This document shows positions 23,024-36,639 of a stretch of 64,000 bases of DNA, one piece after another; within the stretch, counting starts at the first letter, position 1; the number at the start of each line of letters is the position of its first letter. The notes below the pieces were generated by a model that was not told the DNA's origin, did no database searches, and was given only the letters and a program-made list of their open reading frames with translations. Origin of the DNA: Pogonophryne albipinna (Eukaryota > Chordata > Actinopteri > Perciformes > Artedidraconidae); the NCBI GenBank assembly GCA_028583405.1, contig JAPTMU010000037.1, positions 791,843-855,842 on the forward strand, in the 5' to 3' direction. The position numbers were made by a program, and so were the translations under genes.

Positions 23024-24895
23024 TTGCGAATAAAATTAGACTCTGTTGCTCCTTTGAAAAAGAAGAAAATAAAACAACATAGATTAGCTCCATGGCATAA
23101 TGCCGAAACCCGCAAAATAAAGCAAAAGTCGAGACAACTTGAAAGGATATGGCGTTCCACTAAACTTGAAGAATCTCGTTTAATTTGGCATATTACTCTC
23201 AATGAATATAAGAAAGCACTGCGTAAAGCGAGAGCAGCCTACTACTCTTCATTAATAGATGAGAATAAGAATAATGCAAGATTTCTTTTCAGCACTGTAG
23301 CCAGGCTGACAGAGAGCCACAGCTCGATTGAGCCTTCTATTCCCATAGCACTCAGTAGCAATGATTTTATGTGCTTTTTTAACGATAAAATTGTTACTCT
23401 TAGAAACAAAATTAATGACCTCTTGCCTTTGACCAGTATAGTGTTATCAACAGCTCCCGGAAACGTAAGTTCTAATATTACACTAGATGGTAAACTAGAA
23501 TGCTTTTCAGCCATAAACCTTGAACAATTAAATTCAATGATTCTCTCTTCTAAACCATCAACGTGTATGTTAGACCCAATTCCAACTAAGCTGTTGAAGG
23601 AAGTTTTTCCATTAATTAGCACTTCTTTATTAAATATTATGAATATGTCTTTATTATCAGGCTATGTTCCACAATCATTCAAAGTAGCAGTGATAAAACC
23701 GCTTCTTAAAAAGCACAACCTCGATCCAGAGGTTTTAGCCAACTATAGACCTATTTCTAATCTTCCGTTCCTCTCAAATATTCTTGAGAAAGCAGTCGCA
23801 AAACAGTTGTGTGATTACTTAAAAAACAATGATTTATTTGAAGATTTTCAGTCTGGCTTTAGAACACATCATAGCACAGAGACAGCTCTGGTTAAAGTCA
23901 CAAATGACCTTCTAATAGCCTCAGACAAAGGACTTGTCTCTATTCTTGTTTTGCTCGATCTCAGTGCTGCATTTGATACTATCGATCATGATATCTTATT
24001 GCAAAGACTAGAGCACTTAGTTGGCATACAGGGAACTGCTTTAGGCTGGTTTAGGTCCTATCTATCTGAACGCTCTCAGTTTGTACGTGTCAATGATGAA
24101 TCTCCAACGCAAACCAAAGTTAGCCATGGAGTGCCACAGGGCTCAGTGCTCGGACCTATTTTGTTCACATTATATATGCTTCCGTTAGGCAATATTATAA
24201 GGAATCATTCTGTAAACTTTCATTGTTATGCGGATGATACTCAACTATATTTATCAATCAAGCCTGATGAAATTAATCATCTAAATAAAATTCAAGACTG
24301 CCTCAAGGACTTAAAAACGTGGATGACCTTAAACTTTTTGATGTTAAACACGACCAAAACTGAAGTTATTGTACTTGGCCCGAAGAATCTACGAAACAAA
24401 TTATCTAAAGATATACTAACTATGGATGGCATTAATTTGGCCTCCAGTGAGACTGTAAGGAATCTTGGTGTTATATTTGATCAGGATTTATCCTTTAACG
24501 CCCACATAAAATCAATTTCAAGGACTGCCTACTTCCATCTACGTAACATTGCAAAAATCAGGCATATCTTGCCTCAAAACTATGCAGAGAAACTAGTCCA
24601 TGCATTTCCAGGCTTTGTAGGCGAGAAGAATAATTTTAAATTCTTCTTCTCGCCTACAAAGCCCTTAGTGGGCAGGCGCCATCTTACCTTAAATAACTCA
24701 TTATACCCTACTGTCCTACTAGGGCATTGCGTTCCAAGAATGCAGGGTTGTTGGTTGTTCCTAGACATATTGATAAGTGGATTTTTCATTTTTATGAAAA
24801 CAATCCACCATGAGCAGCCTTCCTGGGATTATGTCCCTTCTTCTAATAATAGTCATATAATAGTTAAGGCGACCAGGCAAAACCACATATTGTGA
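23024..24895 (+). pseudogene. L2 ORF2, reverse transcriptase domain part
   Basis: Open frame of 623 codons, though LINE coding sequence ends near 24760. It has [49 protein letters not shown] (motif A), [14 protein letters not shown] and the catalytic YADD at 24227-24238. At 24611-24663 a 20-bp perfect inverted repeat replaces the segment between KLVHAF and AYKALSG, an internal deletion with a short inverted copy. Downstream, [10 protein letters not shown] is reached in another frame. The RT core is intact; the C-terminal region is broken. Confidence 0.87.
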
Positions 24896-24899
24896 AACA

Positions 24900-26577
24900 C
24901 GCCCAGATACAGAAATGTAAGTGAAAATAAATGCAGAAATACATTAAAGACATATAATAATGTGTGTTCTGTATTATTCTCAAATTTGATTTTTTTATTT
25001 ATATTCCTGTTTTTATTTATTCCTGTTTTTTTCTCCTGTATTTCTGCATTTCATGTATTTGTTTACTCGTGTCACGTTCTTTCCTCCATAGCTGTGTACT
25101 CGTTGTGTGCATAAAGGTACAAATTCACTCAAAATCACAGCAGGAACTTTAGTTGGGCGTTCGTTGTTTTGGGCTCAACACATCCCTTATTTTGGTTTCA
25201 AACCCTGCTTAAGTTTTGCACCAAATGACATATCCCCATTGTAGCCATCCACAGACAGATGGGAGACGACGAGGGAGAAAATGAAATGCAGGAAGTGTGG
25301 ATTGGCCGAGAAAAGACAGACAAAGTGAATTAAGAGTGAATGCCAGTGTTTTCAGGTAGAATCAGCATGTGGGCCGTGGCTCAGGTGGAAGGCAGCTGAC
25401 TTCCAGCTACATGTAATCATGTATTAATGTATACATTGATGTTGTTGAGCCTTTCTGAGGCTATAACTTTGTTAAGTTGAAAAATCATATTCAGGAATAG
25501 AAATCCCTCTTTACAAAAGTGTCTGTTTGCAGTGTTTACCAGCCTCCTTAGGCTTTTCAATCGTTACACTTGAATAAATACAATATTGATGACATGAAAA
25601 TATGATTGAATCTTCATGGTTCAGTTATTCTAAGGCTTTACTCATTGGGAACGGAAAGAGAAAGGTCACACTGTTGAGATGTCTCATCTCAGTGGCAGAA
25701 TAGTATAGTCATAACAATACTTATAATAATTGTATTTGCATTCAATACAAACTAAATATTTAGGATTAAAAACTCACTTAATAAAATACACAAAACATCA
25801 TTATTCATGTATGAATGATATTCTTTAAATACTGTTTATAGCTCTACTATTTTCTGCTTGAATACATTTCCGTTATCCGTTGACTTCATTTGAATATAAA
25901 ATGTACCCAAAATACATTTAGATTAATAAGATCAAGTTTCATTTATTATTTATTCATTTTATTTAATTAATAAATGAAACCCTAAAATAACACGTTGATA
26001 TTGGTCCTGCTTTTCTACTGGCCGGACTTTCATGTAACTATTTACTAACCTGCTATATATCATTTAAAATGAGCATATTTAGTAGTTTCACTGATTGTGA
26101 GGAATATACAGTATTACTTAAAACTAGTAGTCGCGTATAAAAACACTATGGTCGATTTCAAAGTGTTTGTGCATTATAACCAATTTCTATGGAAATGTCT
26201 ATAATAATATACTTTGTATTAGCGAACATATAACTTATACTTTTGTCCAAAGCAACTGAAAATAAGTGCAGAAACCGTAAGTATGTTTGTATATACACAT
26301 ACCTTTATATGCAGATTGTATTGTTAAATAAAGCAAACTAATGTAAATGTTATCCAGGTCAGGTGCTAGTACAATGTACTTCAGAGAATATTGGAATATT
26401 GAGGTAAATTCCATGTGGAATGAAAACACAACATGGAGTATTAGAATATAACATGGAAGCAGATATATAAATAGTGTGTGATGTAGTATTTACACAAAAC
26501 ATGTATGTTTTGTTCAACTTGTATTTATGCTAAATTATAATATTATAAAGGAGAGTGCTCTTTTGGTGTATGTGGGT
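24900..26577. other. AT-rich non-coding sequence
   Basis: No gene supported. A small imperfect hairpin with GTTTCATTTATTA and its complement lies at about 25936-25980 and is kept in the other arm. Confidence 0.6.
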
Positions 26578-26593
26578 GGCTCTTAAAAGAGCC
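26578..26593 (-). terminator. Histone mRNA 3' stem-loop (H1 copy 3)
   Basis: Canonical stem-loop on the minus strand followed by ACCCA, 26 bp after the H1 stop codon. Confidence 0.95.
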
Positions 26594-26619
26594 TTTTGGA
26601 GATGAAGTAGAGGGTCTGT

Positions 26620-27285
26620 TTACTTCCTCGATGCTTTCCTGGCTGGTGCCTTCTTCGCTGCTGTGGCAGCTGGTTTAACCACCTTCTTCACAGCTTTCTT
26701 GGGGCTTACTGTCTTCTTGGGGGTTACTGCCTTCTTGGGGGTCGCTGCCTTCTTGGGGGTCGCTGCCTTCTTGGGTGCTGCCTTCTTGGCCGCCACCTTC
26801 TTCTTCGGGCTCTTAGTGATCTTCTTCACGGGGGTTTTCTTGGCAGCAGTAGCAGGCTTCTTCGCTACCTTCTTGGGAGTTACTGCCTTCTTGGCTGCTG
26901 GCTTCTTAGCGGCGGGTTTCTTCGCTGCTGCTGCCGGCTTCTTGGCTTTGGCTGCGGGCTTCTTCGCTACCTTCTTGGGCTTCTCGGCGGCCTTGAAGGA
27001 GCCGGTGGCTCCGATTCCCTTGACCTGCACCAGGGCTCCATTCTCGAGTAACCTTTTCACGGCGCGTTTAATGTGAGCGGTGTGTTCGTAGCCCTGAGCG
27101 GCCAGCGCCTTCTTCACAGCCTGGTAAGAGATCCCTTTACGGTCCTTGGAGGCGGTGACCGCCTTCAAGATGAGCTCAGCGGCTCCGGGACCAACCTTCT
27201 TGGCTGCCTTCTTCTTCGGGGACTTGGCCGGTGCCTTTGCCGGGGCGGTGACGACGACTTCAGTGGGAGCTTCTTCTGTTGCCAT
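26620..27285 (-). CDS. Histone H1, copy 3, intact
   Basis: Linker histone of 221 residues. Start at MATEEAPTE; the frame is open further up, but only from a non-ATG codon and within sequence that behaves as 5' leader. The N-tail is short (residues 1-31), with one KAPAKAPAK block and one SPKKK. The globular winged helix is at about 32-98, from [10 protein letters not shown] to GATGSFK. The C-tail is long and rich in KKPAAK, TPKK, SPKK and AAKK, ending [10 protein letters not shown]. The globular domain is unusual for a somatic H1: [26 protein letters not shown] replaces the common SGVSLAALKKALAAGGYDVEK type. (Only the first 20 residues of each comparison matter for recognition.) An upstream out-of-frame ATG at 27362 overlaps the start if the leader is long. 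Its partner is the H1 at 52034-52705 in the opposite arm. Confidence 0.93.
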   Translation of the reverse strand: MATEEAPTEVVVTAPAKAPAKSPKKKAAKKVGPGAAELILKAVTASKDRKGISYQAVKKALAAQGYEHTAHIKRAVKRLLENGALVQVKGIGATGSFKAAEKPKKVAKKPAAKAKKPAAAAKKPAAKKPAAKKAVTPKKVAKKPATAAKKTPVKKITKSPKKKVAAKKAAPKKAATPKKAATPKKAVTPKKTVSPKKAVKKVVKPAATAAKKAPARKASRK

Positions 27286-28282
27286 GATGCTGTCAGGAGG
27301 ATTCTCGGTCTGATGAGACGGAGAGAGAAATCCCAGCGAAGAGAGGAACTTAAACACACCATGAGAACCGTAGAGACTCAACTCAGTGGCTCACACAGGA
27401 GCTGCAGAAAAACTGTGCCACTTTGTGCTTTCTCTTCAGCTGAAACTGTAAAAAATACACATTTAGAGAACGAGTTGAATTTCAAAGGTTAATCGAATTG
27501 ATAGCGGATTACTTTATCTTCATATAGAAGTGAAATAAAGCTTTAAATATTGTTGTGTTTTCATTGGGAAGGCTTTAAACCTCCTAAAACTGCTGCCGTG
27601 AGTGGTACAGATCTGCAACTTTTCTCTGTAATCTCTCTCTTAAAGTATTTAAAATACATTATAATATCCCTAAAACTTGTAATATAGTGAAATGAAATGT
27701 TGGATTAAAGACTCTATATGAAAGAATTCCACATTTGTCAACACTTTTTTGTTAAACGGAGGTAATTCTGCTGTCTGCAAACACACTCCCATCAGGACAG
27801 GCCCTGGCTGTGTTTTAAATACAGTCTTGTTACCCAACAGTGAGAGGCCTTCATTTAGCACAGCTTTTCTCATGTACATCACAATACAACTATATTTATA
27901 TAGTATGAGTATTATCATATATTTGTACATTCTGAAATGTGTTAGACAGATAGATCTAAACCTGTAAGGTCACAAAGGCTCTCAAACAGACACAAACTCT
28001 TGGTAGCAGAACTCCCACTGACTGTGAACATCAGACAAGTATTATCACTTTATTAATTGTAGAAAATCAGAGAAACAGAAGCTTAAGTGAAGGAATTAGA
28101 ACCATACACCAGCACAAAGGCTTGGGATTAGCTATGAAATGATATTATTCATTAACACTAGACTGTTAAATCTCAATGTTATCCCAAATGGATTATTAGA
28201 ATCTCAAAGAATTCCCTAAGATTAAAGGAAATTAAAGTTCAGATAAAACAGGAGGAATGTGCTCTCTTTCTCTGGCTTTTGT
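27286..28282. other. H1 copy 3 upstream region
   Basis: Contains the conserved H1 leader and, further out, a block around 27770-27850 (TTCTGCTGTCTGCAAACACA and onward) shared by the four related H1 copies. No other gene is supported. Confidence 0.6.
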
Positions 28283-28492
28283 TTAAAGCCTGGCGGCGGA
28301 GTTCTGAATGAGTTGAAGCTTTTCAATTGATTTTTTTGGAAGACCAGCGAAGAGTGCATTACATTAGTCCAACTTACTTGCTATGAATGCATGTATGAGC
28401 TTTTCAGCCTCTGGTCGGTTTACAAATGACCGTACTTTGCTAATATTTCTTAGGTGAAAGAAGCCTGTCTTACTCACCCTGCTTATATGATC
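28283..28492 (-). mobile_element. L2-like LINE fragment, RT C-terminal part
   Basis: The minus strand encodes TGFFHLRNISKVRSF, EAEKLIHAFIASKLD, a stop in place of Tyr, then CNALFAGLPKKSIEKLQLI and QNSAARL. It is a short dead fragment. The mirror copy is at about 50835-51045. Confidence 0.8.
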
Positions 28493-28494
28493 TG

Positions 28495-29505
28495 CTCCTA
28501 GCCGCAGACTCAGGTAGCCCAGCTGTCCTGGTGCTGTTAGACCTGACAGCTGCCTTCGACACTGTGGACCATAGCATCCTGTTGTCACGGCTTGAACAGT
28601 CCGCAGGCATCACAGCAAAAACTTCCTCACCCTCAACGTGAGCAAGACTGAGGTCATCTTTTTTGGACCCCGACCTCCAGCCTCTCCGGTTGATATTCTG
28701 GGCTCTCTCAATAAAAACATCCTCCCCTCTGTCATGAACCTTGGAGTGACCTTCAATAGCACTTTTAAATTTGATAAGCAGGTCAGCACTGTAGTCAAAA
28801 CCTGCTTTTTTAAAATACGACTATTGGCTAAAACCAGGTCGTATTTATCTTTTAAAGACCTAGAAAGGGTTATTAACGCCTTTGTTACCTCAAGACTGGA
28901 TTACTGCAACGCTCTATACGTGGGTATGGACCAGGCCTCAATTAGACGCTTGCAGCTAGTGCAGAACGCAGCTGCACGTCTTCTCACTGGCCACAAAAAG
29001 CGTGACCACCTCACCCCAATTCTGGCCTCACTGCACTGGCTTCTAATTCAGTTCAGAATAGATTTTAAACTCCTTTTATTTGTTTTCAAAGCCCTAAATG
29101 GGCTGGCTCCGGCCTATATAGCTGAACTCCTCCATCGCTACACCCCAGACAGAGCCTTAAGGTCTGCTGATCAGCTGCTGCTGATAGTGCCTAAGACCAG
29201 GCACAAAACCCGAGGGCACCGAGCCTTCGCAGCCTCCCCAGGCTCTGGAACACTCTGCCCCTCCATGTGAGGTCGGCCCAGACCCTGGGGGTTTTAAATC
29301 TACTCTTACAACTCACTTCTTCTCCCTGGCCTTCTAGTCAGAGCGGAGCACGACTCCTGACTTTTCCCTGTGTTTTTTATATCTGTTGTAATTTATTGTC
29401 TTTTATTGTGATTGTAGTAATGTGTTTTTATTACATGTACAGCACTTTGGCTCCACCAAAAATCACTTTTAAATGTGCTTTATAAATAAAACCTGATTTG
29501 ATTTA
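28495..29505 (+). mobile_element. L2-like LINE 3' end with deleted RT core
   Basis: Begins with LVLLDLTAAFDTVDHSILL (RT motif A). It then jumps, at about 28610, to TLNVSKTEVIFFGP, so the GVPQGS and YADD motifs are missing. It continues through SRLDYCNALYVGMDQ, RLQLVQNAAARLLTGHKK and ALNGLAPAYIAELL, and ends in an AATAAA-containing tail with TTTGATTT. A different family from the neighbouring minus-strand fragment. Mirror copy at about 49825-50835. Confidence 0.85.
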
Positions 29506-30521
29506 TATGAGGTATACAATTGAAGCCTGAATCTAACTTCTTGATATACTTTAAATACTTGATGAAGAAGGCATGCATCAGTACTAGCATACCTTTATTA
29601 TGGCAGAAAATGACGTGGTGTTTTACCTGCAGAAGGCAAAGACTACCAGGATGTTGTACTGCATCTGGTTGTATTGTGTAGCATCATTTTTGGGGATCTT
29701 CTGTCCCTCAATTCTTTGCATGTATACATTTGAGAAAGAGGGTCAACTTTGCAATTGTTCTTCTACATATCCATACTACATATGTACTGTAGGAGGAGAC
29801 CTGAATCTAAAATGTATTCCCACATTGGGAGCACCGGGAAAAAAAGAGAGCAATCTCTGAACTTAGAGAAGTACATACTGTGGAAGCTAAACACAACAAC
29901 AAATATATTATTTGTTTAATGTTCAAAATGAGTGTTGCAACATGCACACATGAAAGCTAAAAGGGACAAGGAATCAGATCATGCCACAGATCACATCAAA
30001 TATATTAGGAATATATGAGAAAGTATTGCAAACTGTTTAGATGTAATGTTTAATTTGTGTTAATGTTATCTTTTAGACGCTTCATCACATGTCATTTGAA
30101 ACAACAATGAGTTATTTTCAGGTTCAACTGAGACAACAAAATACAGTTCCATTGAACTATAAGTGCAAAGAGCTGTAAAGAGCAGAGTAAACCATGTGGG
30201 AAAGGACCAGTGGGGGCGGCACATTCAACATTCAAAGGCTTTGTCATATGCACAGTAGCTACAGTGTACACATGGCATGACAATCTGAAATCCCAGGCTC
30301 CTCCAACAATGCAACATATTTAGGACAAACAACAATAAGACGGATTTAAAAAAACACAAATACAATTAAAATAGTGCAAAAATAAACAGTAGAATGGATT
30401 AGAATAAAATAGTGTTTTTATGTTGCAAGACAAATGTGAGATGAAGTAAACTGGATACATGAATAATAATAATAAAACGTAAATAATAATTAATACTTTA
30501 AGCTGAGCTCTGTAATTGTTT
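29506..30521. other. Non-coding end of P2 arm and spacer
   Basis: 29506-30197 is still P2; an 86-codon open frame at 29600-29860 is mirrored at 49473-49733 but resembles nothing I know. 30198-30521 is AT-rich spacer with no recognised element. Confidence 0.55.
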
Positions 30522-31176
30522 ATCTACATCACTTCCACCTGGAGGTTTAATGCTTAACAAATAAAGCTATATTGTATCTTAAGTGCTGCAAATATAATAA
30601 TGTATGTATAGGAATGAGAATAGGTTGTATTACCGAGTAGGTTAACACATACAAGGAATTTGCTGTGGTATATTTGGTGCATACAAAGACACAGAATGAA
30701 GAATACCTAGCAAAATAATCTAAATAACATAGAACTATATACATTTTGAGAAGACATACGTGATAGATCTTTATGAATACACATAATATTAAATAAGAGA
30801 TATCCTCAAAATATTAAAGATAACAAAAGTAGACATCACACAAATTACAATCTACACAAATAAATTACAACTGATGATCATTGTTCCGCTAAATGTTTAG
30901 CCCACGTTGCAGCTGCATGTATTTAGGTGGGTGTGTCATTTGAGTTATAATACGGAATATATTATTTAATAAGTTAATTACACACTGTAAATAATCATTA
31001 AGTATGACACCTTTGTGAATGTCTTAATGTTCTCCACACATTGAGACTTTCGCTTCTTAAATTACAGGAGTTTAAATTCATCTTTGAACGGGTGAAAACT
31101 ATTTCAGAAAATACAAATGTAAACTTTAACGTCTCATTCTGAAAAGAATTCAGGCGGCAGACAGACCTGTTTTCTG

Positions 31177-31238
31177 ATTGGACGATCACAGTTACGGGTC
31201 ATTCTGACCAATGAGCGTAAAGCTACGCTCCTATATAG
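31177..31238 (+). promoter_or_regulatory. H2A promoter (CCAAT, CCAAT, TATA)
   Basis: Inverted CCAAT (ATTGG) at 31177-31181, direct CCAAT in GACCAATGAGCG at 31208-31212, and TATATAG at 31232-31238. The TATA box is 62 bp before the start codon, normal for a short histone leader. Confidence 0.85.
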
Positions 31239-31296
31239 TCTGGTGAGAACGGCGACCGAGTTACTTTCTTCTTAACGTTGAAGAATAATCACATAG

Positions 31297-31683
<387 letters not shown>

Positions 31684-31716
31684 GCACCCTGAACCCGCTT
31701 CTACCAACACCCCAAA

Positions 31717-31732
31717 GGCTCTTTTAAGAGCC
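31717..31732 (+). terminator. Histone mRNA 3' stem-loop (H2A copy 1)
   Basis: Canonical stem-loop followed by ACCCACTT, 33 bp after the stop codon. Confidence 0.95.
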
Positions 31733-32040
31733 ACCCACTTCCAGCTAAAGAACATTCCTCTCTTCACTATACAAGTACTTGAAGACCCAGAACAGTGATC
31801 GCTATATTTATTGAGTTGTACAACATAAACCAGTCATATATTACACCAAGTCACTCAAACTAAAAACACCCAAATGATATAGCAATACACACTTGAAACT
31901 TCACTCTAAATTACTATTATTGATTTTATCTGTATTTCGGGGTGTAGCCTCTAAAGCAAAGCCTTATTTCAACTAAAGCAAACTCCTCTTCACAATGTCC
32001 TTCGTACATCCAGCAGGTTAATCACCACATTCTCAAATGA

Positions 32041-33768
<1,728 letters not shown>

Positions 33769-33800
33769 ACTGACCTGAGACCAGAACACCGAAACACAAC

Positions 33801-33816
33801 GGCTCTTTTAAGAGCC
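33801..33816 (+). terminator. Histone mRNA 3' stem-loop (H3)
   Basis: Canonical stem-loop, 32 bp after the stop. It runs directly into a short CA repeat (to about 33832), so the usual ACCCA flank is ACACA. Confidence 0.94.
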
Positions 33817-33832
33817 ACACACACACACACAC

Positions 33833-34095
33833 TTACAGAGCAACCAGTCCTGAAGCACATGTGTGCATATACTTTATAAACACGTTTTCCCCCTTTGATT
33901 ATTAACCCATGGTCTCTATAGCAACACATTATGATAACATAGTATATACACGCCTACTATGTTGATCCAATGATCATATACCACTGGTTGTAATGCAGGC
34001 TCTCATTTATGGCTAGACACTGACATCTAGTGTGTTTTTAGATAAAGCTCATACTAATGCCTACAAATAGTACAAGAAATCAAATCAAGTTTTAT
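33833..34095. other. Spacer downstream of H3
   Basis: No recognised feature. Confidence 0.5.
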
Positions 34096-34379
34096 TTGAG
34101 AATGTGGTGATTAACCTGCTGGATGTACGAAGGACATTGTGAAGAGTTCTCTTTAGTTTAGAGGCTACAACCCGAAATAGAGATTTAGTCATTTAAGGTT
34201 TTATTTAAAGTGTTTATTTCTCTATAATGTGTGTGTTTTTAGTGGAGAGACTTGGTGTAATATACGATTTGTTGTATATGTTGTACTCAATACATATAGT
34301 GCAAGGGGGGAGATCACTGTTCTGGGCCTTCAAGTACTTGTGTAGTGAAGAGAGGAATGTTCTTTAGCTGGAAGTGGGT

Positions 34380-34395
34380 GGCTCTAAAAAGAGCC
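34380..34395 (-). terminator. Histone 3' stem-loop, variant loop (H2A copy 2)
   Basis: On the minus strand GGCTCTTTTTAGAGCC: the 6-bp stem is kept but the last loop base is T, not A as in all other stem-loops here. It still fits a U-rich four-base loop. Followed by ACCCACTT. Confidence 0.9.
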
Positions 34396-34428
34396 TTTGG
34401 GGTGTTGGTAGAAGCGGGTTCAGGGTGC

Positions 34429-34815
<387 letters not shown>

Positions 34816-34873
34816 CTATGTGATTATTCTTCGACGTTAAAAAGAAAGTAACTTGTTTACAGTTCTCACCAGA

Positions 34874-34935
34874 CTATATAGGAACGTTGCTTTACGCTCA
34901 TTGGTCAGATTGACCCGTAACTGTGATCGTCCAAT
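34874..34935 (-). promoter_or_regulatory. H2A copy 2 promoter
   Basis: On the minus strand: inverted CCAAT at 34935-34931, direct CCAAT at 34904-34900, and a TATATAG box at about 34880-34874, the same order as copy 1. Confidence 0.85.
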
Positions 34936-35597
34936 CAGAAAACAGGTCTGTCTGCCGCCTGAATTCTTTTCAGAATGAGACGTTAAAGTTTACATTTGTA
35001 TTTTCTGAAATAGTTTTCACCCGTTCAAAGATGAATTTAAACTCCTGTAATTTAAGAAGCGAAAGTCTCAATGTGTGGAGAACATTAAGACTTTCATAAA
35101 GGTGTCATACTTAATGATTATTTACAGTGTGTAATTAACTTATTAAATAATATATTCCGTATTATAACTCAAATGACACACCCACCTAAATACATGCAGC
35201 TGCAACGTGGGCTAAACATTTAGCGGGAAAATGATCATCAGTTGTAATTTGTGTGATGTCTACTTTTTTTAATTTAATAGTTTGAGGACATCTCTTATTT
35301 AATATTATGTGTATTCATAAAGATCTATAACGTATGTCTTCTCAAAATGTATATAGTTCTATGTTATTTAGATTATTTTGCTAGGTATTCTTCATTCTGT
35401 GTCTTTGTATGCACCAAATATACCACAGCAAATTCCTTGTATGTGTTAACCTACTCGGTAATACAACCTATTCTCATTCCTATACATACATTATTATATT
35501 TGCAGCACTTAAGATACAATATAGGTTTATTTGTTAAGCATTAAACCTCCAGGTGGAAGTGATGTAGATAGACAGAAATGAATTGTAAAACAACAAT

Positions 35598-35785
35598 TGA
35601 GGAGTCGTGTGGCGCAGTGCTTTGTGTTCGGAACAGGGGTCACAGGTTCAAACCCCACTGCAGTCAGCATGTCGTTGTGTCCCTGAGACTCTTCACCCCA
35701 AAGTGCTCCTGTGGGGATTGTCCACAGTATTGAGTATGTGAGTCGCTTTGGATAAAAGTGTCCAACAACTAACATGTAATCAGAG
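35598..35785 (+). repeat. tRNA-derived SINE, copy 2
   Basis: A-box-like TGTGGCGCAGTG at about 35609-35620, B box GGTTCAAACC at 35645-35654, a body with CTCTTCACCCCAAAGTGCTC, and the GTCGCTTTGGATAAAAG tail. It is better preserved than the copy at 9466-9640. Inserted just outside the P3 right arm. Confidence 0.85.
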
Positions 35786-36082
35786 CTCGGCTTAAAGTAT
35801 TGTAAAAATACTGCTGAAGTAAAATTAACTAAATGTCAATAGTAAAAGCCAGTTCACAGGAAGATAATCCAAGTGAGGATAGCGGTTTAAAGTCATTACC
35901 ACCAATAAATAATTAAAATACCAGCTTTTCATAAATGGTGTTAACAATGCATATACAAGAAAACACCTTTTGAATAGCTGTCCACTGTAGTGACCTCTAT
36001 GCATGAAAGGGTTAAAAAGGCAACTATGTTGACGTATATCGGGACACTTTGAAAGAGGAAAGCAGCAGTAGATGAAGTGGGT
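35786..36082. other. Spacer, nothing recognised
   Basis: AT-rich sequence between the SINE and the H2B 3' end. Confidence 0.5.
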
Positions 36083-36098
36083 GGCTCTTAAAAGAGCC
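36083..36098 (-). terminator. Histone mRNA 3' stem-loop (H2B)
   Basis: Canonical stem-loop on the minus strand followed by ACCCACTT, 28 bp after the stop codon. Confidence 0.95.
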
Positions 36099-36126
36099 AT
36101 TGGTTAGTAGCAGTAGCGGCAACAGG

Positions 36127-36504
36127 TTACTTGGAGCTCGTGTACTTGGTCACGGCCTTGGTGCCCTCAGACACGGCGTGCTTGGCCAGCTCTCCGGGCA
36201 GCAGCAGGCGGACGGCGGTCTGGATCTCCCTGGAGGTGATGGTGGAGCGCTTGTTGTAGTGAGCCAGACGGGAGGCCTCCCCGGCGATGCGCTCAAAGAT
36301 GTCGCTCACGAAGCAGTTCATGATGCCCATGGCCTTGGAGGAGATGCCGGTGTCGGGGTGCACCTGCTTCATCACTTTGTACACGTAGATGGCGTAGCTC
36401 TCCTTCCTGGACTTCCTCCTCTTCTTGCCGGTCTTGCTGGGGGTCTTGGTGACCGCCTTCTTGGAGCCCTTCTTGGGCGCTTTCACGCTGGCTGCTTCAG
36501 GCAT
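36127..36504 (-). CDS. Histone H2B, replication-dependent, variant residues
   Basis: Core histone of 125 residues that pairs with H2A. Start at [16 protein letters not shown], the family start; the frame is open upstream only through promoter sequence. The tail is [16 protein letters not shown]. The histone fold has [60 protein letters not shown] and the end [14 protein letters not shown], with the ubiquitinated Lys in place. Compared with common vertebrate H2B (recalled), L45M, S64C and N67S (numbered without Met) stand out; Cys is rare in H2B. It is the only H2B in the window, transcribed in the same direction as H2A copy 2. Confidence 0.96.
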   Translation of the reverse strand: MPEAASVKAPKKGSKKAVTKTPSKTGKKRRKSRKESYAIYVYKVMKQVHPDTGISSKAMGIMNCFVSDIFERIAGEASRLAHYNKRSTITSREIQTAVRLLLPGELAKHAVSEGTKAVTKYTSSK

Positions 36505-36558
36505 GATCAACGGCTGAGGGTTCACAAAGTACAATGTATTCACCGAGAGACAGCGTGG

Positions 36559-36614
36559 TCTATTTATATTCATGCGATGCAAATACTACTGTGCTGTTGC
36601 TCGCACGGGATTGG
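36559..36614 (-). promoter_or_regulatory. H2B promoter (CCAAT, octamer, TATA)
   Basis: On the minus strand: CCAAT at 36614-36610, ATTTGCAT octamer (the H2B-specific Oct-1 site) at 36584-36577, and an AATATAAATA TATA box at about 36570-36559. The TATA box is about 55 bp before the ATG. Confidence 0.9.
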
Positions 36615-36639
36615 TTGAGTACTGAGCATGCGCACAACA

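Larger units (their letters stand above)
20780..24869 (-). mobile_element. L2-like LINE with inverted 5' portion
   Basis: The left piece, 20780 to about 21550, reads on the minus strand and ends in a tail with four ATTG units. It starts with the RT C-terminal segment around VPRVSKSTMGARAFS. The right piece, about 21560-24869, reads on the plus strand and runs from ORF1 through endonuclease and RT to LLVVPR. The two pieces together are one element, with the 5' part inverted relative to the 3' part and the break at the same codon region. This is the structure produced by twin priming. The last 100 bp before 24869 are not recognised as LINE. Confidence 0.75.
24870..30197. repeat. Inverted repeat P2, left arm (5.3 kb)
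   Basis: Reverse complement of 49137-54465, almost the same length and very similar along its whole extent, including an H1 gene and LINE fragments. The left boundary is the junction with LINE sequence. The right boundary is where GTAAACCATGTG diverges. Confidence 0.93.

Noticed and set aside
29600..29860. 86-codon open frame, mirrored at 49473-49733
   Set aside because: Kept in both arms only because the arms are recent duplicates; no recognisable domain, no promoter, no stem-loop.
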